A stretch of DNA of 64,000 nucleotides, from positions 9,868,901 to 9,932,900 of the forward strand of contig NC_087082.1 of NCBI RefSeq assembly GCF_026151205.1, in the 5' to 3' direction. The translations under genes were made by a program, and so were the position numbers. The notes under the pieces were generated by a model that worked only from the letters and a program-made list of their open reading frames with translations, did not search any database and had not been told where the DNA came from. Shown here piece by piece: positions 1 through 9,901 of the stretch. The DNA comes from Bolinopsis microptera. Taxonomy: Eukaryota > Ctenophora > Tentaculata > Lobata > Bolinopsidae. Positions within the stretch are counted from its first letter, which is position 1. Every line of letters begins with the position of its first letter.

Positions 1-300
1 AATTACCCTCAGGCGCAAATATATGACTTTTGTATCTCGGCTTCAGAACGTTGTAGGGGCCTCTCTTTTAGCTCAAACTAACTGCAAAAGCCACATTTAC
101 ATACAAGCAATAAAGCAACATAGGGTTTATAGTGCTTAGCTTTGGAGATATTCATTAAAAACTGTTTTAACTTTCGTGCATCCTAAAATAGTAACATCAA
201 ACATGTAATTAATTTTGGTATCCTGGGCTAAAAAAGTCTTACAGACACTTTACTTGCAGCATCTCAAAATGTTCAGCAAGAACACATTCAGACAATATTT

Positions 301-1000
301 ATGGAGCAACACAATTCAGTTTCAGAAGCTCTTCCAGCTATCTTATCTTATCCCCAAATGTATACATCTAACCATCTTTCTGGCTACTTCAAACCACTTC
401 AATCCCCACATTTTTATACATCTGACCATCTCCCTGGTTGCTTCCATCTCGTTAAAGCCAAGGCTCGACCGGGACCGCTTCTTTGGCCGGGACTGGGACT
501 GGGAAAAAGTGCCAGGACCGGGATTAAGACCGGGACCGGGATTATGGATCGGGATTAAGCCGGGATCCCGGTCTTACCACAAGTTGGGCTCTCTCCAGTA
601 CTGTTTGGCAATTATGGTTAATCGACTCCAATCCAACCTCATGTAGTAGAATCTACTTCTAGGTTCCTTCAATTCTGCTACCTCCACTCTAGCTCCTTCT
701 AGAAATCTCTGAATGCTATTTCCTGCTCTATCTATCTATTTATGGAGCAACACAATTTAGTTTCAGAAGCTCCTTCCAGCTATCTTATCTTATCCCCAAA
801 TGTATAAGCCTAACCATCTCTCTGGCTACTTCAAACTACTTCAATCCCCAAATTTATACATGAACATCTAACTATCTCGTTATAGCTACTACAAGTTGGG
901 CTCTCTCCAGTACTGTTTGACTATTATGGCTAATCAACTTCAATCCCACCTCATGAAGTAGACTCTACTTCTAGCTACCTTTAATTCTGCTACCTCCGTG
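301..1000 (+). repeat. direct duplication inside the left palindrome arm
   Basis: A block beginning TATGGAGCAACACAAT occurs near 300 and again near 743. Both copies run through matching pyrimidine-rich text to the segment near 580-655 and 885-970 (AAGTTGGGCTCTCTCCAGTA). The first copy carries an extra GC-rich segment of about 120 bases (about 453-575) that the second lacks. The duplication therefore predates the GC-rich insertion, or the insertion was lost from one copy. Confidence 0.75.
453..575 (+). repeat. GC-rich CCGGGA-repeat insertion, left arm copy
   Basis: This is a run of degenerate GACCGGGATTA and CGGGACTGGGA words, very unlike its AT-rich surroundings. It is absent from the tandem copy at about 744-1000, so it behaves as a discrete insertion. 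A mirror copy lies at about 1316-1439 in the right arm. Confidence 0.7.
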
Positions 1001-1315
1001 CCATGCCTATTCTACCCAGCTACCACCAGCACGTTATAATTTTAGCTCTTTCTAGCAACCTCTTACTAGGAGTAAGTCTGAGGTTGCTGGATAGGGCTAG
1101 AATTTGCAGGTGCTAGTGGTAACATTTAAACAACAATTATTGGTGTTGGTGGAAGCTAGATAGAGCAGGAAATAGCATTCAGAGATTGCTAGAAGGAGCT
1201 AGAGTGGAGGTAGCAGAATTGAAGGAAACTAGAAGTAGATTCTACTACATGAGGTTGGATTGGAGTTGATTAGCCATAATAGCCAAACAGTACTGGAGAG
1301 AGCCCAACTTGTGGT

Positions 1316-1439
1316 AAGACCGGGATCCCGGCTTAATCCCGATCCATAATCCCGGTCCCGGTCTTAATCCCGGTCCTGGCACTTTTTCCCAGTCCCAGTC
1401 CTGGCCAAAGAAGCGGTCCCGGTCGAGCCTTGGCTTTAA
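1316..1439 (-). repeat. GC-rich CCGGGA-repeat insertion, right arm copy
   Basis: Reverse complement of the segment at about 453-575, with a few substitutions. It was inserted before the palindrome formed, or copied with it. Confidence 0.7.
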
Positions 1440-1764
1440 TGAGATGGACGCAACCAGGGAGATGGTCAGATGTATAAAAATGTGGGGATTGAAGTGGTTT
1501 GAAGTAGCCAGAGAGATGGTTAGATGTATACATTTGGGGATAAGATAAGATAGCTGGAAGAGCTTCTGAAACTGAATTGTGTTGCTCCATAAATATTATC
1601 TGAATGTGTTCATGCTGAACATTTTGAGATGCTGCAAGTAAAGTGTCTGTAAGACTTTTTTAGCCCAGGATACCAAAATTAATTACATGTTTGATGTTAC
1701 TATTTTAAGATGCACGAAAGTTAAAACAGTTTTTAATGAATATCTCCAAAGCTAAGCACTATAA

Positions 1765-2425
1765 ACCCTATGTTGCTTTATTGCTTGTATGTAAATGTGG
1801 CTTTTGCAGTTAGTTTGAGCTAAAAGAGAGGCCCCTACAACGTTCTGAAGCCGAGATACAAAAGTCATATATTTGCGCCTGAGGGTAATTAAGAAATCCC
1901 CCCTAGGGTTGGAACTACTGATAGAAATTGCGTACCTTATCAATTCTGATCCAGAATGATCTTACAAAGGACCTGGTTTCTAGAAAAGGTAAGTAGACAC
2001 CAAACTGCATACTCGATTTCAGTTAGCTTCTAGAGTAGATTTTTTCACTCGCCCCAGTGAAAATCAGTTTTTCTGAATTTTTTCCAAAAGCAAGCATTTT
2101 GGACCTTTATGACCTTTATAGTGTTAATATAAACATGTGCATTGCGGTCATTTTAAGCCAAAGTTTGAGTCTCTAAGATCTTCAGAAGCTGAGATACAAA
2201 TTTGATGAAATTTGTGCCTACGCCTGAGCTTAAATTAGTTTTTTGCAGATATCTCGGGAACAAACAATTTTAGACCATGCATTGATTAATAAGCTGTATA
2301 TAAATGTGGCCACTGCGGTAATTTTACGCCAAAAATGAAGTCTCTATGACCTTCAGGAGCCGAAATACAAAAATCCCGTATACGCGACTGAGGGTAATTT
2401 AGAAAATTTGCCCTGTAGGGTTGTC
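1765..2425 (+). repeat. three diverged tandem repeat units
   Basis: Similar text recurs at about 1780-1920, 2125-2230 and 2295-2425. Each unit has 'aaatgtggc' or 'catgtgcattgcgg', then a GTCTCT-like word, then a CTTCAGRAGCYGARATACAAA core, then GCC/GCGACTGAG and TAATT. The first unit lies inside the right palindrome arm, so the palindrome incorporated one member of an older diverged tandem family. No coding capacity is evident. Confidence 0.6.
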
Positions 2426-2556
2426 TCTAGCGAAACAAATTGTCCACCTAAAACGATTCTGGTTTAGAATGACCTAACAAACAACCCTGTGTTGTCAGAA
2501 ATCGTATACATCGAAGTGCACACTCAACTATGCCCTGCTACTAGAGTAAGAGTATT

Positions 2557-2630
2557 AAATGTTGCATATGATCTGAAAAGATGAGGCAAAACAGATTAGA
2601 AATGACGAAGTTATCAAGCATTTTCTGTAT
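2557..2630 (+). repeat. dispersed 74-bp repeat, copy 1
   Basis: Nearly identical to 21252-21325, which lies inside the mariner-like element there. The match starts at AAATGTTGCATATGATCTGA and ends at TTTTCTGTAT, and the flanks differ. This is probably a fragment of the same element family. Confidence 0.75.
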
Positions 2631-2876
2631 GATAACCCTGTAGTTAAACTTGAACATCCGATAATAAACTCATGAATATTAGATTGAATGCTCATGAAAT
2701 GTAAAATATGCTTTTTACTATATACTACTCGAAAATTCGTCCCCATCATAAATTTTTATCAGCGCAATTAAAAATTAAATAAAAATTCTAAAGCAGAAGT
2801 GAAAGTTATTCTAAAAATATTTCATTAACTGACTTGTATTCTAAATGTTTAAATCTTATAAATCGATAGTCCATAA

Positions 2877-3085
2877 TGCCTTGTTTCACGTTGTAGCCCT
2901 GCCGCGCACGAGTGCGCGGCTTCGTCATTCGTGGCTTTCGCCACAAAACCACTTTACGACGTGATTCAAATAATTCCACATTGGCATAACAACATTTTTG
3001 TTGCACATGTTCTGAGACCAGAAATGAGACAGTACTGGACTAAAAACGGCTGGCAAAAGGAACCAGTTGCCTGTAAGAGCTTTAC
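2877..3085 (+). other. exon-like open segment, unrecognised
   Basis: The plus-strand frame is open from about 2877 (just after an in-frame TAA at 2874) and reads coding-like text such as PHWHNNIFVAHVLRPEMRQY. It ends near a possible splice donor, GCCT|GTAAGA, at about 3072. A GC-rich hairpin (CCGCGCACGAGTGCGCGG) lies at about 2902-2919 within it. I recognise no domain and see no good acceptor. It may be an exon of a split gene or chance; confidence is low. Confidence 0.25.
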
Positions 3086-3154
3086 TATATTTTCAATTTT
3101 AAAATTTAAGAATAACATTTTACCCTAACTATGATGTGGTGGCATTTCATACTT

Positions 3155-3194
3155 GGACACGTTCAAAAAAAGGTGGCACTAGAGATTGATTTTT
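3155..3194 (+). repeat. left TIR of the 4.5-kb element
   Basis: Begins GGACACGTTCA and continues through GGTGGCACTAGAGATTGATT. It pairs with the reverse complement of about 7640-7679. Confidence 0.85.
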
Positions 3195-3865
3195 TTAAAT
3201 GCGTTTTAAAAATAGTCATTGCTCTTTGTTGGTTGATATATCTATCTATACCTTTAGAAATTCGATTAAATTTCATGATCCTGAAATCACGGAGTCTCTA
3301 GTGCTTATATCACAGGAGTTATCGTTATTAGTGTGCCAATGAGTCAAAAGTCACACAATTAGAAATGCAAGATGAATCAACACTAGATAATCTGAAAAGT
3401 AATATTCACAAAGAAGCCAAAATTGATATGGTGACTATAATGCATGTAAGGAATGGAATGTCTTATCTGAAATTGTTATTGGTGCCAAAATGAGTCAAAA
3501 ATCACAACTTAAACGTTGGAAATGAGCCTATTTTGAGCAGTGATTATTGTATCATCTAACGTTTTTATTGGCTTTCTATCATTTTTTAGGGTACAAAATA
3601 GTATTAAATAGTATTAAAACCAGTTAATATGATTCAAAAGTCACATTTTCGTTAAAGGTGCGCTATTAAGTCACACTATAGTAAGCCTTAAATTAAGTGC
3701 ACGATATGACAATTTATATTCATTCTATGAATCTTATTATGTGATTTTTGAATCCATGTCTAAGCTTATACCATATTGGGGGGGGTGTCATGTCCGTCTA
3801 TGTCCGCCTATGTCCTGTCCTTTTTGGATTCTATGAGACAACGGACGTGTTTTTTGGGACATTGG

Positions 3866-4022
3866 CGGACACAGACGGACATTGGCGGACTCGGACGGAC
3901 ATTGGCGGACTCGGACGGACATTGGCGGACTCGGACGGACATTGGCGGACCCGGACGGACATTGGCGGACTTGGATGGACATTGGTGGACATTAGCGGAC
4001 ATTGGTGGACATTAGCGGACAA
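3866..4022 (+). repeat. 20-bp tandem array
   Basis: About seven to eight copies of a 20-bp unit ACATTGGCGGACTCGGACGG. It decays at the right into GGACATTGGTGGACATTAGC units. Confidence 0.9.
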
Positions 4023-6430
4023 ACATTTTGAGGACTGAAGAGTACTGAAGAGTACTGAAGAGTACTGAGGAGGATGGCTGAGGAGGATGACTGAGGAGGA
4101 TGACTGAGGAGGATGACTGAGAGGGAGGAGAAGGATCAGGAAGACCCAGGAGGAGGAGGAGGAGGAGGACCCAGAAGGAGGACCTAGGAGGAGGAGGAGG
4201 AGAACTGAGGAGGATGACTCAGGAGGAGGAGGACTCAGGAGGAGGACTGAGGAGGACTGAGAAGGAGGAGGACTGAGGAGGACTGAGAAGGAGGATGGCT
4301 GAGGAGGATGACTGAGAGGGATGGCTGAGGAGGATGACTGAGAGGGAGGAGGAGGAGGAAGAGGAGGAAGAGGACTGAGGAGGAGGAGGAGAAGGACTGA
4401 GGAGGAGAAGGAGGACCCAGGAGGAGGAGGACCCAGGAGGAGGAGGACCCAGGAGGAGGACCTAGAAAAGGCCCCAGGAGGATGAGGAGGACTGGGGAGG
4501 AGGAGAACTGTTGAGGACTGATGAGGAGGACTGAGGACGAGGAGGAAGAGAAGGAGGAGGACTGAGGAGGGGAGGAGGAAGAGAACTGGGGAGGATCAGG
4601 AAGACCCAGGAGGACCCAGGAGGAGGAGGAGGAGGAGGACCCAGGAGGAGGAGGAGGACTGAGGAGGACTGAGGAGGAGGACTGACGATGACTGAGAAGG
4701 AGGAGGACTGGGGAGTACTGAGGAGGATGGCTGAGGAGGACGGCTGGGGAGGATGGCTGAGGAGGATGGCTGAGGAGGATGACTGAGAGGGAGGAGGAGG
4801 AGGACTCAGGAGGAGGACTCAGAAGGAAGAGGATGAGGACTCAGGAGGAGGACTCAGGAGGAGGACTTAGGAGAAATGAGAAGGAGGACTGAGGAGAACT
4901 GAGGAGGAGGAGGAGGAGGACTGAATAGGAGGAGGAGAAGGAGGGGGACTGGGAGAGGACTGGGGAGGAGGAGGACTGATGAGAAGGATGAGGAGGAGGA
5001 CCCAGGAGGAGGAGGACTGAGGAGGATGACTGAGAGGGAGGAGAAGGATCAGGAAGACCCAGGAGGAGGAGGAGGAGGAGGACCCAGAAGGAGGACCTAG
5101 GAGGAGGAGGAGGAGAACTGAGGAGGATGACTCAGGAGGAGGAGGAGGACTCAGGAGGAGGACTGAGGAGGACTGAGAAGGAGGAGGACTGAGGAGGACT
5201 GAGAAGGAGGATGGCTGAGGAGGATGACTGAGAGGGATGGCTGAGGAGGATGACTGAGAGGGAGGAGGAGGAGGAAGAGGAGGAAGAGGACTGAGGAGGA
5301 GGAGGAGAAGGACTGAGGAGGAGAAGGAGGACCCAGGAGGAGGAGGACCCAGGAGGAGGAGGACCCAGGAGGAGGACCTAGGAAAAGGCCCCAGGAGGAT
5401 GAGGAGGACTGGGGAGGAGGAGAACTGTTGAGGACTGATGAGGAGGACTGAGGACGAGGAGGAAGAGAAGGAGGAGGACTGAGGAGGGGAGGAGGAAGAG
5501 AACTGGGGAGGATCAGGAAGACCCAGGAGGACCCAGGAGGAGGAGGAGGAGGAGGACCCAGGAGGAGGAGGAGGACTGAGGAGGAGGACTGACGATGACT
5601 GAGAAGGAGGAGGACTGGGGAGTACTGAGGAGGATGGCTGAGGAGGACGGCTGGGGAGGATGGCTGAGGAGGATGGCTGAGGAGGATGACTGAGAGGGAG
5701 GAGGAGGAGGACTCAGGAGGAGGACTCAGAAGGAAGAGGATGAGGACTCAGGAGGAGGACTCAGGAGGAGGACTTAGGAGAAATGAGAAGGAGGACTGAG
5801 GAGAACTGAGGAGGAGGAGGAGGAGGACTGAAAAGGAGGAGGAGAAGGAGGGGGACTGGGAGAGGACTGGGGAGGAGGAGGACTGATGAGAAGGATGAGG
5901 AGGAGGACCCAGGAGGAGGAGGACTGAGGACCGAGGAGGAAGAGGAGGAGGATGAAGAGGAGGAGGAGGACCCAGGAGGAGGAGGACTGAGGAGGAGGAC
6001 TGAGGAGGACTGAGGAGGATGGCTGAGGAGGATGACTGAGAGGGAAGAGGAGGAGGAGGAGGACTGAGGAGGACTGAGAAGGAGGAGGAGGAGGAGGACT
6101 GAATAGGAGGAGGAGGAGGACTGAATAGGAGGAGGAGGAGGGGGACTGGGGGAGGACTGAGAAGGAGGATGGAGGACTGAGGAGAAGGATGAGGAGGAGG
6201 ACTGAGGAGGACTGAGGACTGAGGAGGAAGAGGAGGAGGATGAAGAGGAAGAGGAGGACCCAGGAGGAGGACTCAGGAGGAGGAGGAAGACTGGGGAGGA
6301 GGAGGACTGTTGAGGACTGATGAGGAGGACCGAGGACGAGGAGGAGGAGTAGGAGGAGGACTGAGGAGGGGAGGAGGAAGAGGACTGAGGAAGATCAGGA
6401 AGACCCAGGGGGAGGAGTCGGAAGAGTAGG
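4023..6430 (+). repeat. 2.4-kb purine-rich GAGGA/GACTGAG minisatellite
   Basis: The plus strand is almost all A and G, broken by CT and CCC inside words such as GAGGACTGAGGAGGA and GACCCAGGAGGAGG. A higher-order segment of about 0.91 kb is duplicated: GAGAAGGATCAGG begins at 4128 and again at 5041, and the copies stay parallel until about 4980 and 5885. A looser third block follows to 6430. The strand asymmetry could support triplex or R-loop structure; that is inference. Confidence 0.95.
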
Positions 6431-6535
6431 AGGAGGAAGCATCTAAATGTTATTTCCATTTTTGTCCGTTTTTGTCCATTTTTGTCCGTTTTTGTCCATT
6501 TGAACATTTTATTTAGCAATTTAGGTGTCCATTAA

Positions 6536-6650
6536 TGTCCGCCTATGTCCGCCTATGTCCGTCTATGTCCGCCTATGTCCGCCTATGTCCGCCTATGTCC
6601 GTCTATGTCCGCCTATGTCCGCCTATGTCCGCCTATGTCCTGTCCTTTTT
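6536..6650 (+). repeat. 10-bp tandem array TGTCCGCCTA
   Basis: About eleven copies of ATGTCCGCCT or ATGTCCGTCT lie just inside the right TIR. They share the TGTCCG word of the TIR itself, so the array probably grew from the element's own terminus. Upstream, 6460-6500 holds alternating TTTTTGTCCGTTTTTGTCCA. Confidence 0.9.
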
Positions 6651-7639
6651 GGATTCTATGAGACAAGCGGACATAGACGGACGTGACACCCCCCCCCATA
6701 TTGAAGGCCTTTGAGCGATAATTTTTGATCTGGGTGCTTAAATGATTCAAAAATCACATAAATCGAGCTACCAAATATGTAATTTTCTTTAAAGTGTGAC
6801 AATTGAATCATATGTAATGTTCAAGTTGTAATGACATTTTGAAAGGAAAGGTAATGAATCGATAATCACATTTCAAAAATCCAATTAAGTATTATACGTT
6901 ACTGATTGATTCATTTGTCACATTATGGAGACAAAATTATCATGGCTTGAGTAGTAAAAGTACTAGCCTAGTTTACTCAGTTTAAAATCAGTGTTTTGTG
7001 ATTATTGATTCCACTATTACTCTAATAACGAACTTCTCCATGACCATAAACAAGTGTCACAACAAATCACTGCAGATTTACTATGAATACCAACCTGATA
7101 TAGAGCCAAAAAGTGATACATTCCCCTGATACAGCATCATTTCAATACATGCTCATTTATGTGATTTTTGACTCATTATGGCACTTTTAACCATCTAAAT
7201 TCTCTAAATATTAGTTAGCATGCTATAATTGTGATCGATAGAGTTCACTATTACAATCATTCCGTTGATATTCATATCACATTCATCATTCTAAAATAAT
7301 TAGTCAGAATTAACCCTGTGTGTGATAATTGCATCATAACTCCACATTTAACCGGTGACTCTTTGCACTTTTAACACTCAACTATCTCAAAAAGGTTCAA
7401 TAATCACATTGAGAAGCAGGACACACTCACAGAATGTAAATTCATCATTAGAGGTGCAAGAAATGAATATTTTGTGATTTCTGGCTCATATCTGCACAAT
7501 TAACAGACATAAAGAGATGAATGACTTAATTATGTGACATTTGACTCTTTTTGGACCACATATTAAAATTTGGTTAACTTTCATAGCATACTCCTTGAGA
7601 TACAAGTATTTTAAAATGCTTCACACAATTTTGGCAGTG

Positions 7640-7679
7640 AAAAATCAATCTCTAGTGCCACCTTTTTATGAACGTGTCC
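7640..7679 (-). repeat. right TIR of the 4.5-kb element
   Basis: Reverse complement of the left TIR, ending GAACGTGTCC. It is followed by ACTT, the proposed target duplication. Confidence 0.85.
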
Positions 7680-7810
7680 ACTTAACTAAAATTCAACTTT
7701 GAAAGTCAATAGATTATTAGTCACAACAAAATTATAGTCATCCATTTTGCATTGTGTTTCTAATATTAGAATTTATGATATGTATTGATTGAATAATTGG
7801 TAATAAATTT

Positions 7811-7844
7811 AACTTTTGTTTTATTAAAACTTTTGTTTTATTAG
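7811..7844 (+). repeat. two-copy TTTTGTTTTATTAAAAC repeat
   Basis: A short tandem duplication of an AT-rich unit of about 17 bp. Similar short arrays lie at 18246-18274, 23027-23058 and 25996-26054. Confidence 0.7.
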
Positions 7845-8269
7845 TACCCGAAATACCGTTTCTATTGCAACTGATATCAGTTGCAAGCAAAAACATATAG
7901 ATTGTTTAAGGATTTTCACAACAAATCAGCTTGTACATACTATTGAATAGATTGCATATTAAGATGTAAAAGCTTTAATACATAGCACATAATATATACA
8001 CGTTAAATATAATACACGTTAAAAAGTTAAATGTCTAGTATTTGTGTTTGTTATTATTAACTATTAAGTTACGTTCGTTTGAAATATTTGCTTAAAACAC
8101 TACTACATGTTGTAAAAAACAAAATATAATGTACAAAACAAAACGACGGGGACACAGAAAGGAGAAGGACAACACATCACACGGACGGAAACTGCTGCTG
8201 AGTTGACAAGTATCTTTGATCTTATTGTATTAAATATGGGTCTTGTTCATTAAAATAAGTAAAACAAAA

Positions 8270-8350
8270 TATTTTAAAACAAAATTTTTATTTACCACAA
8301 AACAATCAATACATATTTAATATTATTATACATTTACAAATAAATCTAAA
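8270..8350 (+). repeat. dispersed AT-rich repeat, copy 1
   Basis: The words TATTTACCACAAAACAA and CAATACATA, followed by an AT-rich tail, match 19620-19690. The 8365 element sits immediately to the right, so it may have landed in or next to this repeat. Confidence 0.55.
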
Positions 8351-8364
8351 TTTAAATTCAGCTA

Positions 8365-9901
8365 TATGGTCAAGTTCGGAGACAACCTGTACATAAAATC
8401 AGTCACTAATTACACTCATTTCACTGCCATAAACGGTAAAATTAATTATAATTCCTCTGACAGTCCAAGGGGTACAGGCTCTTCAGATATTATACTCCTA
8501 ACCTTTCTATAATGATATCTGGGTTCAAAATTTAAATAACTCAACCTTGGTGGAGACAGTGGCCACCTGAAAATTACAAAAATAAAGGAGCTGTAAATCA
8601 CTTATGAAAAAAAATTTACTCCAAATTTCACAATTTAAAGTTACGTAAGACAGGTGGGTACTCAAAAAGTGCCGGTTGAGCAGGTTTGTCTGCTCAACAC
8701 AGGTGGAGCAGCTCACTGACTACATGAGCTAATATAAGTGACTAGAACTAACCCTCTCATGCTTTTTAATTGCTCCAAAGTCCTAATATTTAATATTATG
8801 GGTTATACCAATCATATTTCATAGAATAGGATCCTCAGAATCGGCTCAACCGAGGTGGAGACTGCATAACATGCAGTTCAAAATCTGTTATTCTGTAGTT
8901 TAGGAGCTGTAGAGTGACTGTGGCAGTCCATTTGCAATACCAATGATTCTAAATCATCTACCAACTCATATTACAAGGCATCCTTGCTGAAAAGTACACT
9001 CAACATAGGTGGAGACTCAAATTTGGCAAATTTGGGCGTAAATTTGACCTCAGAAGTCAAGGTTCTCCACCGTGGTTGAGTGGTTGATGGCTAGTTTGAT
9101 GAGTTGTATACATGCTAAAGGGTCACCCGATGTTATTTCTTCCAGAAATCAACTGCCAAAGCTCAACTCAACCCGGTGGGGCCATTTTTAATGCATTTTT
9201 AATGTTTTAATGTTTATTCAACAATTTCTCCACCTTGTTGAGCACCTTTTCACAACTTTGATAGTTTTTTCATTTGCTAGAACACTTTGCTTTAAGACAG
9301 AAGGGGTAACAGTTTTATGATCCCCTACAGTAGCAGTTAACAGAGCAGATTAGAATTAGTGATAAAACTAATGAATTTAGGCATGTTTGACAGGCTTTTT
9401 ACTGTTTCTTAATGAAAGATCTCCACCCTGTTGAGCGTCAATGGAAAAAACAAAATTTAACGGGAAGTAGAAAAGGCCGAGACGCAACTTTCTAGCTAAC
9501 CTAGAACTCTCTAAAACTTTCTCCACCCCCGGTTGAGCAGCTTTGAAAAGTGCATTTAATTTCTCCACCTCGGTTGAGCACTTAAATAAAATATTGATAA
9601 AACCATCAGATTGCAAATTTGATGTAGTTTGTGTTACCAATAACCTTTTTCACCTTAATCAAAAGTTTCTTCAACCAGAGCCAGTCTCCACCTTAAATCT
9701 CCACCTTTTAAGGGTTTGTTTAATACCACCTGTATCTGCTCAACCGTTCAACCTTTTAATTTTATTTTTTTACTCAGAGAAAGTCCTGAAAAATGTCTTG
9801 TCAGCCATATAATCAGGGAGTTTCATTCTGTGTTGAGCTGGCTCCACCACACACTTCTAAAAAAGTAAAAAATGTACAGGTTGTCTCCGAACTTGACCAT
9901 A
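8365..9901. mobile_element. 1.5-kb TIR element with internal CTCAACC-GGTGGAG array
   Basis: The left end TATGGTCAAGTTCGGAGACA is repeated inverted at the right end (about 9873-9901). The dinucleotide TA flanks both sides (8363-8364 and 9902-9903). A TA duplication fits Tc1/mariner-type insertion, but no transposase is readable. Between the TIRs are at least eleven full copies and several half copies, in both orientations, of a 16-bp word near CTCAACCGAGGTGGAG. Examples start at 8540, 8692, 8844, 8999, 9064, 9167, 9228, 9421, 9521, 9563 and 9831. The short ORFs here are built around these words and do not look coding. Confidence 0.85.

Larger units (their letters stand above)
1..1890. repeat. 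1.9-kb imperfect palindrome (inverted repeat)
   Basis: The first bases reappear in reverse complement ending at 1890, and the match runs inward as long arms: about 1-741 on the left and about 1156-1890 on the right. The pairing continues into the centre, where a smaller imperfect hairpin lies at about 1018-1105 (CAACCTC against GAGGTTG). The left arm is longer because about 301-655 is partly duplicated at about 744-1000. Arm identity is high: the two 258-nt frames at 301-558 (+) and 1333-1590 (-) differ at only two residues. The left end may continue outside the window. It could be a fold-back transposon or an inverted duplication; no transposase is visible. Confidence 0.9.
3778..6695. mobile_element. 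nested 2.9-kb TIR element carrying minisatellites
   Basis: The left end is a G run followed by TGTCATGTCCGTCTATGTCC. The right end is its inverse, GGACATAGACGGACGTGACA followed by a C run. The heptamer CCATATT sits on both sides (3771-3777 and about 6696-6702), consistent with a target duplication of 6-7 bp. A 38-bp word around CTGTCCTTTTTGGATTCTAT occurs in direct orientation near both ends (about 3803-3840 and 6636-6665). The interior is almost entirely tandem repeat. There is no credible ORF: the long minus-strand Ser/Pro frame at 5761-6519 is a translation of the minisatellite. Confidence 0.8.
3155..7679. mobile_element. 4.5-kb non-autonomous TIR element with dense subterminal motif array
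   Basis: The left end GGACACGTTCA (3155) reappears inverted at 7679. The TIR is about 40 bp with few mismatches (through GGTGGCACTAGAGATTGATT). The sequence ACTT flanks both ends (3151-3154 and 7680-7683), which fits a 4-bp target duplication. No transposase is readable. The arms (3155-3777 and 6696-7679) carry about 14 copies, in both orientations, of a word close to GATTCAAAAATCACA. The middle is occupied by a second TIR element. A 4-bp duplication is known for several DNA transposon superfamilies, so I do not assign one. Confidence 0.85.

Noticed and set aside
301-1590. Paired 85-residue ORFs in the palindrome arms
   Set aside because: They are the same sequence twice by palindrome symmetry. 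The C-terminal part lies in the CCGGGA insertion, and the frame is not kept in the tandem copy at 744-1000.
3748-4038. Overlapping ORFs on both strands over the 20-bp array
   Set aside because: Artefacts of the tandem repeat; open on both strands.
5761-6519. 252-residue Ser/Pro-rich minus-strand ORF
   Set aside because: It is a translation of the GAGGA/GACTGAG minisatellite, with low-complexity S and P only. The long open frame follows from the lack of stop-forming words.
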